The translations under genes and the position numbers were made by a program. From Fremontodendron californicum (taxonomy: Eukaryota; Streptophyta; Magnoliopsida; Malvales; Malvaceae): 64,000 nucleotides of DNA. The notes below the pieces were generated by a model. It searched no databases and was not told the DNA's origin. It saw only the letters and a program-made list of their open reading frames with translations. This document shows, piece after piece, positions 46,572 through 60,004 of the stretch; the stretch's first letter is position 1, and every line of letters starts with the position of its first letter. The DNA lies in the NCBI GenBank assembly GCA_030761205.1, contig JAULJL010000024.1:15737122-15801121 (forward strand), in the 5' to 3' direction.

Positions 46572-47145
46572 TCATTCCTCCGATTCATTCCTCATATCTC
46601 GAACCCCTTTCATGCAAATAAAAATGATATTATTATCATGAGATCAAGAATACAATTATGAATGTAGATGCTCTATTCTTATATGCATGAATATAATGAT
46701 GATTAATGCATGAAATGTACAAGATGCGAAAATGCTAGAGGAGATTAATGCATGAATAGGCTTAGTTACTTTACTCCCATTGAAAATGACGGAACCCGGG
46801 TAGAGAATTCATGTTATGCAAATGCAAGTGCAGTGTGTGTGGAGGAACAAAACAAACCTTTCACCACCCCTTATTCTAAATGCCTCAACATTTTATTAAA
46901 AGAACATTCAAGAATAGTGTAACGCATTAACCAACAAGCAATTGGAATATACAACACTAAATAACTAGAGAACAATAATAAAATGCATGCACATGAGTAT
47001 GAATATATTCAAAAACATTTTATTATTTTCCAAAATTCTCTTTTTTATTGAAAATGTGGGAATTAAAATTAAATACCGAATAAAAACCAACAAAATTGAG
47101 ACTTTGATAACACATGACTAATTCTAGGCCTGACTCTCTGATTAT
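46572..47145 (-). other. Leader of E2, shortened
   Basis: Matches both ends of the E1 leader but lacks about 1 kb from its middle. No gene is seen. Confidence 0.6.
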
Positions 47146-47164
47146 GTCCCCAGCGGAATCGCCA
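47146..47164 (-). other. Primer binding site of E2 (tRNA-Arg type)
   Basis: The minus strand reads TGGCGATTCCGCTGGGGAC, two changes from the E1 site, three bases from LTR C. Confidence 0.8.
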
Positions 47165-50100
47165 AGTTGTCGCAACCTAAAAAATAACAAGTCTCATCAC
47201 GAGATTTTATTCGTTAAGTGTGACATTGGGGGAAACAGAGGAAAAGACGACTTAATTCCTCTTGAAATAAAATGAGGTTTGAAAATGACCTCGAAAAAGA
47301 AATAGAGTCGTCACCAATCTTTTTTGGCTAGGTGTGATCGGCTACCTATTAAAACCGATTTAGTAAAATATTTTAAAATTAATTAAAACATTTTAAAACC
47401 AATTTCAAAGTCTGCGTTGGCGGGTTCGGGAGTCAGTTACGTGCAGGGAAGGATTAGTACCCCCACAACACCCGTATAAAACAATACGTTATTAATCGTG
47501 TGTTATCTCAAATCTTGGTAAAAGTTGGTTTTAAATTCGGCATTTGAAAATAATTCCCAATTTAAAGAAAAATAATTTTATTTTTAATTGAAAATAATCC
47601 GAAATTTATTAATTCAAAATTTTCCTATATTTTCCAGCAAACCTGGCAAAACATAAAATTTTTTATTTATTTGAAAAATCTCCGAATTATGTTCATTTTT
47701 TGAAAGAAAGATGTTCCTTTATTAATGATAATTGATGATATCCTCCCCAGCAAACCCGATAGAGAACTTATGAATTATTTTAACTTGGGAATATCTTTAT
47801 TTTTATTGAAAATCATTATCTTTTTTGAAATATTTTTAAAAAAATGAATATAAACATGTGTGACATAGTAAAAATGACATGGAAAAAATCTAGATGACAT
47901 AGTATAACCTAAATGACATGATATAATCTAAGTGACATAGTATATTCTAAATGACATGATATAATCTAAATGACATAGTATATTTTAATAACATGACATG
48001 ATAAAAAAAAAAAACATAAAAACATTATAATAAAATATGCATGAAAATAAAAAACAATGCATGAACATAATAAATCCTAAATGATGTGACAAAATAAATA
48101 ATGATTAAGCAAGGAGCATAGAATAACATAAAATATTCACAACCATATAACAATCAATATAACATCATGCAATATAAATCAAAACAATAACATTACCATA
48201 GAAATATTCATATCAAAAATCAATATACCATAGCATATGCATGAACATAGACAAATGCAATGCATGAGAATGTCTTTTTCTTCTAAATAAGGACATCCGT
48301 ATACCTACAAAGATATCTGACTACCTTAGGAAAAAACATTAAATCAGATTTTTCTAAATCAAATATACTTTGTGATTGAATTGAAAACAATTTTGAAAAA
48401 TTTGGATGAAAATGGCACTATGGCCGAAAACCCCCCTTGAAAAGGCTTTATTTTCCTAACTTTGAAAACCCGGGTTGACCTCCCTTGACCCGACCTTTAT
48501 AAAATAATATTTTAGGATTAAAATGACTTAGAAATCAACCTAGGACAATAGCTATTGTTCTAAATCAACCCCCTCTTGATGCCTTTGCCAAAACAAAAAT
48601 TTATTTTCTTCTTGAAATCAAATCTGACTTTTCTGACCAGTTTTAAAACGTGATTACTTTACCTATTTTAAAATTTTCAAAAAAATCTAAAAATATTATG
48701 GGAGACTCAAAACATGTCAACTCAATGGGAAAAAATTGGCTTAATTTTTGGTCTAAGGATGACCTACCATAAAATTCGTGAAAGTCATAACACTGGGTGA
48801 AAAACTTTTTAACCAAAAAACATTTTTAAACCTTTGATAAAAACATCCAAAAATCAGAGTAAAAATATTAGAGACTCCTCTAAGGACCTAAAAATAGTGT
48901 TAAAAATTGCTAAAAAATTGGACAAGGATTTCCTAATGGGAAAAAATCACAAAGGTAGAAAATCCAACTTGACAACTTCTTAATTTTCCACAAGCATGCT
49001 CATGAGAGCTTGGCTTTGAGCCATTGATTGGCTTAATTCAAAAATTAAGTGGGATGATATGAAAGGCATGAACGAAACAGCAAGTTAAACACATGAAATG
49101 CATGTCCTAATGCCTAAATGACATAGAAAATGCATGGCATGAAAGATGACCTAATGCCTAGATAGAAATTGTGCATGGCAATAAATGCAACCCTAGACCT
49201 AATATGCATGAAAATGCATGGCAATACAAAGATGACCTAGACCTAATGAACATGAGACATGCATGGAAATACAAGATGACCTAAAACCTACTAAGCATGA
49301 AATTATGCATGGTATACAAAGATGACCTAATGCCTAAAATGTCATGAGAAGATGCATGACAATATAACATGACCTAATGCCTAATATGGCATATAAATAT
49401 GCATGGCTATAATATGAACAATAATGACTAAATAAACATAATAATAATGCATGAACATGGCACAACAAATACACAATCACATGGCATAAAGATGCAAAGC
49501 ATGAATGAAAGCATTAAATCCAAGCAAACATGATAAAAATGCAAATGCACAAGGCAAAAAACAATAGGAGTCGAATGGTCATGAGCATGTGTATGGAAAT
49601 GTTGCAAGGCAATAACACAAACATATGGCATGGCAAATCAAATACACAATAACATGGCATAAAGCATGAATGAAACCATGGTAACTAAACAAGATGAAAA
49701 TGCAAATACACAAAAAAAAAAAAAAAAAAAGGAGAACCGAATGGTCATTTAAACAACATGTGAGATCCTAGCATGGCTATAACACAAACACATGGCATGG
49801 CAAATATGCAAGACATAAATGAAAGCATGTTAGACAAATAATCATGATGAAAATGTAGAGATATAGCTAGGCAAATACACAAACACATGGTATGGCATGA
49901 CACAAAGCATGAACAACTTAATGTAATAAAAACAAAAAATTAAAGTTAGTAAATAAACAAGTAGACATAAAAATAAATGATAAAAACAGCAAAATAAGAA
50001 CAAGTAAAGAAAATTAGAAATAAGCTCCATATCTTGATTATTTAGAAAGCTAAAACATCAAAACAAGCTAACATACCACAACCAACATAGGAATAAAATC

Positions 50101-51049
50101 AAACACAACACAAGCACTGCAAAGGAGGCATTCAGCCATATTGAAAAAAAGGTAAAAAAAAAAAAAAACTGTTTTTTGAATTTTTTCATGAAAACATAAG
50201 ATAGGAGCCTTGAAAGGAAGTTTTAAAAACCTTTATTACATAATAAAATAACAAGAAATCATATGAAAAATGAGCAAAATTAGCATAGAAAAAGAAAGAA
50301 AAATGCAAGATTAGATGCCAAAAGGCTACCTTTCAAAGCTATCTTTCAAGCTTCCTTCTCTTCTAAATTTTTCTATGCTTTTCTACCACTTAGCTATTGC
50401 TCAACAATAAAAATACTCAGCCAAAAGAACCCCTTAAATGAATGAAAACCTCCCCTCTAAATAGGCTAGCCGATTGGCCCTTGGTGTGCTCATAATTTTG
50501 TCATTTTTTTCTAGCTATCTAGATCCAAAGGCCACTAATTAAAGAAGCTAAAAATGTGAAATTACAACCATAACATGAAGTGATCAGCTCCTAACAAATA
50601 CAGCTATTCTAAAATATGTAACCATAATGTGACATCCTTCCTCTTCATTCATTTGACCATGTGGCAAAATCACAGAGGCTCAATCAAAAAATAACCACCT
50701 TACTTTCCAATTTTGGCCTTTGGATTGAAGAACTCAGCCAACACTCCCATCTTCTTGGGCTGGCCGAATGGCCCTCAAATTCCAACCATCTCTCTATTTT
50801 TTTAAATTGCAAAAATGGCCCTCTTTAGTTTCTTCGATAAAATTGCACTTTAGCCCCCCAAACTTGATTAAATTGTAAACGGACTCCAAATCGGGATTTT
50901 CTTTTAACAATACCTCCTAAATATTATAAAATTGAGTTCTTGAAGTTTTTATAATTTTTTGAGCCCTTTTGCTATTTTTCCCGGATTTATCTTTCGGTTT
51001 GATGCCTCCCAAATATAGCATTTTTCAATTGAGCTCTAATTCTGGATTT

Positions 51050-51430
51050 TTCTTCGCCAATCTCTTCCAAATAATATAAAATTGAGATATGGAATTTTTC
51101 AAAATTTTCCGAGCTCATTTGCTATTTTTCCCGGATCTATCTTCTGGAATTTCAGCTTAGTGGACCCGAAATTCGCCATTTTTTAAATGAGCTCTGATTC
51201 TGGATTTTTCTTCGCCAATCTCTTCCAAATAATATAAAATTGAGATCTGGAAGTTTTGGTAATTTTTTTAGCTCATTTGCTATTTTTCCCGGATTTATCT
51301 TCTAAAATTTCAGCTTAGTGGGCCCGAAATTTGCCATTTTTCAAATGAGCTCTGTTTCTGGATTTTTCTTCACCAATCTCTTCCAAATAATATAAAATTG
51401 AGATCTGGAAGTTTTCATAATTTTCAGAGC
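51050..51430. repeat. ~158-bp tandem repeat inside LTR C
   Basis: Landmark tctcttccaaataatat near 51061, 51219 and 51380. Confidence 0.7.
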
Positions 51431-52070
51431 TCGTTTCCTATTTTTTTAGGATTTTCCAAGATTGCCCTTTAACCCCCAAAACCTCGGTCTTACTCAAAAT
51501 AGGTTCGATTTCTAGATTTTCTTTTTCCAGGCCTTTGTTATATACTGAATTGGAGTTGGTCCAAAAATGCCTAATTTTTACGATCAAATTCCCCTCCAAT
51601 TTGATTTTTCCTTTTTCCAATATCGGGAATTTCCTCGTTTTTCCTCCAACCAGCTCTTTTCTCGGAATTACTTCAAACTGAGCCTTGCGCTATCTTTGTT
51701 TACCCACTCTTCATCAATTAAGGGCTTTAATTTTACCGAATCGGGCCATTTCCGTAGTTTTCTCCAATTTTGCCAAAATTCACCAAAAACCTTAATTTCT
51801 GGTTTCCTTCCAAATTGACTCTTCCTTTGGTTTTGCTTCTAAATGACATTTCCAATACCCGTAGTCATTGATTATCTTTCTTTCAGAATCTCCAATTTGA
51901 CCAATTTGATCGTTTAAGCACTTTTTCCCAAATTTGTCGAATTAGGGTTTCTTTTCCACTGAATCTCCATAACCCATTTTTCGGACTCCATATCTCTCGT
52001 TGTTGACCTCGGATTATCAAAATTTTCACCATTGTTCAATTAAACTTTGAATCTTTATTTTGAATAAGGG

Positions 52071-52150
52071 TTGACTTTTTTAGTAGTTGGCTTTTAGGGT
52101 TGACTTTTTTGGGGTTGACTTTTTCCAGATTGACTTTTCATGCTTGACCT
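52071..52150. promoter_or_regulatory. W-box array in LTR C
   Basis: TTGACT at 52071, 52100, 52115 and 52130, TTGACC at 52144, and a mutated ttggct at 52087. Confidence 0.5.
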
Positions 52151-52267
52151 CTTAAACAAAGTCTCGTAATACCAACTGCAGGATCAGAAAAGCTTTTCTG
52201 CATTCTAAAACATCACAAGGAAGAAATTTACCTGATTTAGGGATCCAGACAAAATTGGATGTCTGCA

Positions 52268-52280
52268 GCTACCCCTCTTT
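52268..52280 (-). other. Polypurine tract of E2
   Basis: The minus strand reads AAAGAGGGGTAGC before the LTR C start. Confidence 0.75.
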
Positions 52281-52376
52281 AGCTATTGTTGAGAATCAGG
52301 AATCAAGCAAAGATAAACAAATACTAATCAAGGCTCGACCCGTCTTAAGAAAACAAGTTCGATTTGCAAGAGATAA

Positions 52377-52780
52377 AAATTGTGCCCGAAGGTCTTAAAA
52401 ATGATGCCTAGAGGTCTTAAAAATGGTGTCCAGAGGTCTTATCCATGATTTTTGGAAAATTCTGCCTGGAGGCCTTAAAAATAGTGCCCGGAGGTCTTAT
52501 CCATGATCCGAAAAGTGGTGCTCGGATGCGACTTTAAAAATGGTGGAAGAATTATGCCCGGAGGGGACTTTAAAAATGATGCCCGGAGGTTTTATCTAGG
52601 ATTTTGAAAAATGGTGCCCAGAGGTCTTAAAAGTGGTGCCTGGAGGTCTTATCTATGATTTGGAAAATTATGCACGGATGCGACTTTAAAAATGATACTC
52701 GAAGATCTTATCTAGGATTTTGAAAAAATGATGCCCGGAAGTCTTAAAATTGGTGCTCGAAGTTCTTAAAAATGGATTTG
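52377..52780. repeat. Degenerate gcccgaaggtctt array of E2
   Basis: Related to the E1 array at 5938-6490 but with longer, irregular units that include a tatccatgattt(t) phrase. Confidence 0.7.
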
Positions 52781-52849
52781 AAGAATTGTTGAAAATTAAC
52801 CTAAAGGTTTTGAGATGATGTAGGTGCAGAGATTAACAAGATGCACATA

Positions 52850-53720
52850 CTTCATATTGCAAATGTAAATGTCTTGAATTGATGCAAATGCTTCTTGATG
52901 CAGATACAGATATTGAATGAGATGCAAATGCTTCATGGTGCAAATGCAAATGTCTTGGATTGATGCAAATGCTTCTTGATGCAGATGCAAATGTTGGATA
53001 AGATGCAGATGCTTCATGGTGCAAATACAAATGGCTTAGATTGATGCAAATGCTTCTTGATGTAGATGCAGATGTTGGATAAGATGCATATGCTTCATGG
53101 TGCAAATGCAAATGGCTTAGATGGATGTAAATGCTTCTTGATGCAGATGCAGATGTTAACAATGTGCAAAATGCTTCTAAATGATGCAAATGCAAAGATC
53201 AACGTTGACGCAACTACTTCATGGAATGATGCAGATGCAAAGATCGACCTTATGCAAATGCTTCTAAATGATGCAAATGCAAGGATTGACAATGTGCAAA
53301 ATGCTTCTAAATAATGCAAATGCAAAGATCAATAATGATGCAGATGCAAAGATCGGCATTATGCAAATGCTTCTAAATGATGCAAATACAAGGATCGACA
53401 ATGTGCAAAATGCTTTTGAATGATGCAAATGCAAAGATCAATAATGATGCAACTACTTCATGGAATGATGAAGATGCAACTACGAATCACGTTCATGTAA
53501 GTGGTGTATGTATGGTGTAACTATAGTTACCACATAATAATGAAAATGCAATGATTCTAGAAATTATGCAATTGCAATTGCTTGAGATGACACAAATGCA
53601 AATATCCATGAAGGATGTAAATGTAAGGGTAAAATGTAGATGCTTATGAAATAGTGCCAATGCAAATACCCGTGAATGATGCAAATGTTTGCCGACACTA
53701 TACAGATGCAAAGCTCAATA
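52850..53720. repeat. gatgcaaatgcttc arrays of E2
   Basis: 52850-53160 has units of about 80 bases (gatgcaaatgcttcatggtg ... atgcagatgcaaatgttgga). 53160-53470 has shorter units around caaaatgcttctaaatgatg. Periodic open frames on both strands (for example 52833-53195) are by-products. Confidence 0.8.
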
Positions 53721-54494
53721 AAAAAGATGAGTGTTCATGAGTGATGCAAATGTCCCGATTGTTTTTTCTAAATTTTGGCTTAACCTTTCCAATTCATTTT
53801 TCCTTTTCAAATCAGAGTATATCTTGAACACTTCGTGCCACATAAGTGATCATTTCCTTTTCAATCTTTGGCAATCTCTTTGCCCCAATTGTTTTCAGAC
53901 TCTTATCGACAGAAGTCTGAGCCAGATGTTCATTCATTCTTCACATTTCCAGGAGTCAAGATCTACCTCAGTAGTCCCATACCTTTGGTTAGAAAAACCC
54001 TTGTCTCATATCAATATCAAAAATGGTTATTATTATTATTATTTTTTAAATATTTTTATTTGTTTTATCATTTTGGAAAAAATTTGTTCACTTAATGAAA
54101 AATTCTGAGCCAAAAATATTAACCCCATAGTGTGTGATGTACGAATCTCTTGAAGACTGATGATCACTATTAGAAATTTCAACTTGAATTGAAAGGCTTG
54201 ATACAATAGGATTTTGGTTAATCAAAGAAAACTTCACAACAAAAATGTATGCCCTTTCTAGGCTCACAAATGAAACATGTTCTATAAAATACGAATTCCT
54301 TGAGAATCAAACAAATTCAACATTCTTTTAGTTTCCAAATCATGGCATTTTGACTAGCGTCAAGATAGGTCGGGATGTTCAAACTGGAAAGTTGATTTTG
54401 GGGGGAAAAAGTTTCAGTTTTTGATGTCAATCCTTCGAGTGAGAGCTGGCAATTTGGGAGGTTCAAGAATTCCTAGACGTTCCTCGATGATCAC
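53721..54494 (-). other. 3' internal region of E2, right end
   Basis: Collinear with 7488-8232 of E1 and 62030-62772 of E3, stopping at TCGATGATCAC where LTR D begins. No gene is seen. Confidence 0.65.
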
Positions 54495-57400
54495 AGTCGC
54501 AACCTAAAAAATAACGACAAGTCTCATCGCAAGTCCTTATTATTCATTAAACGTGACATTAAAAACCGAGGAAAAGTCGACTTAATTCCTCTTTAAAAAT
54601 GAAGGTTTTGAAAATGACCTTGAAAAAAAACATGGAGTTGCCACCAATCTTTTTTAGGTAGGTGTGATCGGCCACCTATTAAAATCGATTTTATAAAACA
54701 TTTTAAAATTAATTTAAATATTTTTAAAACCAATTTCAAGTCTGCGTTATAAACCAGAGAAAATCGAAGAATCGGGTTCGGGACTCGGTTACGTGCGGAG
54801 AAGGATTAGCACCCCCACAATGCCCGTATAAAATGGTACCTTATTAATCATGTGTTATCTCAAGTCTCGGTAAAAATTTGGTTTTTAATTTAGTATTTCA
54901 AGTTAATTCCCAATTTAAAGAAAAATAATTCCATTTTTAATTGAAAATGATCCGGAATTTATTAATTCAAAATTTTCCTATATTCCCCGACAAAATTGGC
55001 AAAATATAGAAAATTTTATTTATTTGGAAAATCTTCCGAATCGTTCTCGTTTTTTGAAAGAAAGATATTCCTTTATTAATGATAATTGATGATATCCTCT
55101 CCGCATAAACCCGGTAGAGAACTCATGAATTATTTTAACTCGAGAATATCTTTATTGTTTTATTGAAAATCATTATCTTTTTCAAAACATTTAAAAATAT
55201 ATATATATATGAACATGAATATGAATATGTATGACATAGTAAAGATGATATGATAAAGTCTAGATAATATAATGCAACCTAAATGATGTGATATAATTTA
55301 AAAGGCATAGCATATCCTAAATGAAATGAAATATCCTAAGTATCATGATATTCTAAATGAAATGAATAAGATTTAAATGATATGGCAAATTTAAATAACA
55401 TGGCATATCCTAAATAAGATAATCTAAATGATGTGGAATATTATCTAAGTGGCATGGAATATGAAACATTAAATAATGCTATCATGAAATATGCATGAAA
55501 ATAAAATAACAAAATGCATGAACATGCTAAATAATGTGACAAAATAAATGACTAAATAAAAAGCATAGGATAGCATGAAACATTCAAAACCATATGACAA
55601 ACAATATAATACCAAAAAATATAAATCAAAATAATAACAAATATCATAGAAATTATCATAGGAAAAAAAATCATATGTTATGTTATACAACATGCATGAA
55701 TATGGAAAATGCAATGCATGAAAGTGTATTTTTTTCCTTTAATTAAGGAAATCCGTATATCTAAAAAGATATCCGGCTCCCTTAGGAAAATAATCAAATT
55801 AAATCTTCAAAAATCAAAATACTTTGTGATTTGTTTGAAAACAATTTAAGAGACTTAAATGAAGATTAAAACCCTCGACAAACCCTTTAAAAAGAGCTCT
55901 AATTTCCTAAGTTTAAAATCCCGGACTTGACCACCTTTAACCCGAGATTTATAAAATCATTTTTAAAGTTTGAAAAGACTTAGAAACTATCCTAAGACAG
56001 TAGCTAAAGCTTCTAACCAACCCCTTCTAAATGCCTTAGCCAAATTCAACAATTGTTTTTCTTTTGAATTCAAATCTGCCTCTAGTGTCCCATTTTGATA
56101 CACGATTTTTTAACCTATTTTTAAAAATTCAAAAAAAATCTAAAAAAAAATACTAGAGACTCAAAACATGTAAAAATACACGAGAAACAATTGGCTTGAT
56201 TTTCTGATTAAAGATGATTGCCCAGAAAAATCGAGAAAGTACGAGTACTGGATGAAAAACTGTTTTGCCAAAACACATTTTTTTGCCTTTGATAAAATCA
56301 TTTAAAATCAAAGTAAAAATGTTGGAGACTCTCATAAAGACCTACAAACAGTAGCTAGAACATTTAAAAACCTTGGACAAGAATTGGCTAAGTAAAAATC
56401 ACAAATGTAGAATAATCAATTTGACAACTCTTTAATTTTTCACAAGTATGCTCAAGTGAGCATGACTTTGAGCCATTGATTGGCCTAAGTCATAAATCAT
56501 GTGGCATGACATGAAATGCATGAAAATACAGCAAAGTGAATGCATGAAATGCATGGTTTAAAGCCTAACTGATATGGAAAATACATGGCAATAAATGCTA
56601 TCCTAACTTAACATGCATGAACTAGTGTCTAAATGACATGGTAAATGACATGAAATAATGAAAATGACAGCGCCTAAATGACATGGGAAATGACATGGCA
56701 TATGCAAATGGCCTAATGTCTAAATGTCATGGAAAAACAACATAGCATATGAAAATAGCCTAATGCTTAAACGACATGTAAAATGACATGGAATATTAAA
56801 AATGGCTTAAAGCTAAATAACATGGCATATGAAAATGGCCTAATGTCTAAATGTCATGGAAAAATATCATGGCATATGAAAAATGACCTAAAGCTTAGAG
56901 AAAATACACATGGTCGAATGGCCTAGGAACCAAAGTGTTATGAGAAATGTCATGTAAAATGACCCAACTAAATGCTTTGGAAGATGATATGAAACATGAA
57001 AATGGCCTAAACTATATGACAATAGCCCCAAGATGTAAAAATATGACATAAGCCAAAAGAACAAGATGGTTAGCAAGAATATAAATATACATAAAGATAA
57101 ATAATAATAGAAATAAGCAAGTTAAAGTAAGCAAATGAATAACAAAGAGATGAGCTCCATGGTTGGTACATTGGACAAAGCCCCCCTAACCATTATCTCT
57201 TGATTTTTATCAAGGTCATGAAGCCTTTTCAATCTCAAAATCATAAAAAATAACTAAGGTAAAAAAAAAATGGAGATGAGCTCCATGGTTGGTATATTGG
57301 ACAAAGCCCACCCTAACCATTATCACTTGATTTTCATCAAGATCATGAAGCCTAACCATTGTTTTAGTTATTTTTTGAAAAGCAAAAACAACAAGAAAGA

Positions 57401-58549
57401 TGTAAAAAAAATGGTAGGAAATCACATAGAAAACAAGAAATGAAGCATGAGGAAGAAGTGTAGTAGCAATGGTAGAATGGCTACCTTAACAAAAGCTTTC
57501 TTTCTTTTTTTCAGAAACCTTTTCTTTTCTCCATTAGCTACTGACCTTCATTCTCAAATGCTCAGCCACTTAAGGAAAAATAAAACATTCCCCCCCTCTC
57601 TCATGGTTGGCCCATTGTCATGCCCACTATTGGATGATTTTTGCACTTTTTCTCCTCCAATCTTGGCCCTTAGATTAAGATATTTTCTTGACAACATAAA
57701 AATGTCATCTTGACAATTGATAGCAGCCCTTACGATGTGTACTCATCCCTTGTAATAACCTCAGCCCTTAGATGGAAAAGAGGACCAATCCCATGCACTC
57801 CCTTGTTTAGCCCTTTGAGTTCCTACCCTTCGGTGAGTTGTGCTCTTCTATTCTTGGCCATTGAATGAGGATTATTTCATGACAACATAAAAATGTCATC
57901 TTGGCATTTAATCCTAGCCCTTTACATGTGTACACAACCCTTGTACATGGCCTAAGCCATTGGATGAAAAGGAACAATCCCATGCACTTCCTTGCTTGGC
58001 CGAATGGATGTCCACCTTTGGATGAGTTCTGCTCTTCCATTCTTGGCCATTAGATGAGGATTCTTTCATGACAAATAAAAATTTCATCTTGGAATTTAAT
58101 CTTGGTCATCGAATGGTGTATTCAACTTTTCTACAAGGCACCTAAGCCATTAGATGAAGGGGGACCATTTGTAAGGTATTAGTGGTAGCATGTGAGCTTG
58201 ATAGTGACTAAGGAATTAAATTGATCAAGCTTCCTTCTTCTCCTTTATGCTGGCTGATCAAAGGAGGTAAAATCCCAGCAATTCCTTCTTCTTTCATATT
58301 TTTCTTAATTACAAATTTGCCTTTTTCGATTTCTTCGGTAAAATATCCTTTTTGACCCCCGAACCTAAATAATTAGCAAACGAACTCCAAATTCATTTTT
58401 TTAAATACTTCTGAAATAATAAAAAATTGAATTCTAGAAGTTTTCAAAATTTTCCTAGTCCATTCGCTATTTATTTGGATTTTTTCATCCAAAATTGCCC
58501 TTTTGTGCACCCGAACTTTCACCAACTTTAAACGAGCTCCAAATCCAAA

Positions 58550-58960
58550 TTGTTTTCACCAATCTCTTCCAAATAATTTAAAACTGTGATTTGAAAGTTT
58601 TCATAATTTTTGGAACTCATTTTCTATTTTTTGGGGATTTATCCGCTTGGATTTTTGCATAGTGGACTCGAGATTTGGCCATTTTGCAAACGAACTCCGA
58701 ATCAAGATTTTCTTTCACAAATCTCTTCCAAATAATTTAAGAATGAGATTTGCAAATTTTCAGAATTTTTGGAGCTCATTTACTACTTTTTCGGGATTTA
58801 TCCTTTTGAATTTTTGCATAGTGGACCCAGGATTTGGCCATTTTGCAAACAAACTTTGAATCAAGATTTTCTTTCGCCAAGCTCTTCAAAATGATTTAAG
58901 AATGAGATCTGAAATTTTTTTAGAATTTTTGGAGTTCATTTGCTATTTTTTCCAAAATTT
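58550..58960. repeat. ~158-bp tandem repeat inside LTR D
   Basis: Landmark (a)atctcttccaaataattt near 58560 and 58720, degenerate near 58880; spacing about 160. Confidence 0.7.
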
Positions 58961-59584
58961 CCAATTTCGCCTTTTTGCCTCCGAAGCCCGATTTTGCTCA
59001 AAACAAGTCTTATTTTTAGATTTTCTTTTCCTAGGCCTTTTTCCTATATTGATTTGGAGTTGGTCAGAAAACGCCCAAGTTTTACGATCAAATTCCCTAC
59101 CGTTTTTATTTTTCCTCTTTTCAGTATCTGAAATTTCCTCGTTTTTTCGTTTTTCATCCAATCGGCTCTTTTCTCGGATTTTCTTCAAACTGAGTCTTGG
59201 GATATCCTTGTTTACTCATTTCTCATCAATTAGGGGCTTTACTTTTACCGAATCGGTCCATTTCTAGAATTTTCCTCAATTTCACCAAAATTCACCAAAA
59301 ACCCTAATTCTCAGTTTTCTTCCGGATTGACTTTCTTTCAATTTTTCTTCCAAGTAGCTTCTCCATTACCTGTAGTTAGTGCTTATCTTTCATTTGGAAC
59401 CATCAATTTTGACCAATGTGATCGTTTAAGTACTTTTCCCCAAATTTTTCGAACTAGGATTTCCTTTCTACTAAATCTCCGTAACCCAACTTTCGAACTC
59501 CATATCTTTCAATGTAGACCTCGGATTATCAAAATGCTTTCACGATTTTTCAATTGAACTTCAAATCTTGATTCTGAAAGTAGG

Positions 59585-59650
59585 TTGACTTTTTTGGTAG
59601 TTGACTTTTTAGCGTTGACTTTTTGGGGTTGACTTTTTTTAATTTTGACT
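59585..59650. promoter_or_regulatory. W-box array in LTR D
   Basis: TTGACT at 59585, 59601, 59615, 59629 and 59645; steps of 16, 14, 14 and 16. Confidence 0.55.
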
Positions 59651-59785
59651 TTTTATGCTCGACTTCTTCAACTAAGTCCCGGAGTACCACCTGCAGGATG
59701 AGAAAAGTCTTTTTACATTCCAAAACACCAATTTAGGAAGAAAACATACATGTTTTAGTGGTCCAAACAAAATTAGGTGTCTACA

Positions 59786-59798
59786 GCTTCCTCTCTTT
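59786..59798 (-). other. Polypurine tract of E3
   Basis: The minus strand reads AAAGAGAGGAAGC before LTR start TGTAGACACC. Confidence 0.75.
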
Positions 59799-60004
59799 GG
59801 CTATTGCTGAGAATCAGGAATCAGGCAAAGATAAACAACACTAATTTTGTCCGATTGGTGAAATCATATGTGAAGGAAAGGGGAAAGGGGTTTTCATTTT
59901 TTTCCATTTTTTCAATTTTTTTTTTTTAAATTGAAAACTGAAGATATCATCCTTAAATTGAATTCCTTGACTAATCAAGGCTGGACCCGTCTTAAGGAAA
60001 CTGG

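Larger units (their letters stand above)
47168..52267 (-). repeat. LTR C of E2, 5100 bp
   Basis: Complete from TGTCGCAACC (plus strand) to gtctgca. It has a PBS on its left and a PPT on its right, so it is at once the 5' LTR of the left half and the 3' LTR of the right half. It is more diverged from A/B than they are from each other. It holds an A20 run (49711-49730), a ~158-bp repeat (51050-51430) and a W-box array. No gene is seen. Confidence 0.88.
42715..54494 (-). mobile_element. E2: circularly permuted Ogre-like segment with a single LTR
   Basis: On the plus strand the order is internal middle point, DUF7745-like ORF, gag, ORF A, leader, PBS, LTR C, PPT, tandem arrays, 3' internal region, internal middle point. 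In E1 the two outer pieces are adjacent (around 8222-8232). Both ends stop at the same word: TCGATGACCAC at 42715-42725 and TCGATGATCAC at 54484-54494. So one LTR is shared by a 5' half on its left and a 3' half on its right. Confidence 0.7.
54495..59785 (-). repeat. LTR D: 3' LTR of E3, 5291 bp
   Basis: Plus-strand ends are agtcgcaacc (first T mutated to A) and aggtgtctaca. It contains atgacatgg-rich sequence 55190-57000 and two direct copies of ctccatggttggta (57150 and 57279). The ~158-bp repeat is at 58550-58960 and the W-box array at 59585-59650. No gene is seen. Confidence 0.88.

Noticed and set aside
47168..52267. LTR C as a solo LTR
   Set aside because: It is flanked by a PBS and gag on one side and by a PPT and 3' interior on the other.
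52833..53314. Repeat proteins (HLHHEAFAS-type frames on both strands)
   Set aside because: Periodic frames in tandem gatgcaaatgcttc repeats; open on both strands at once.
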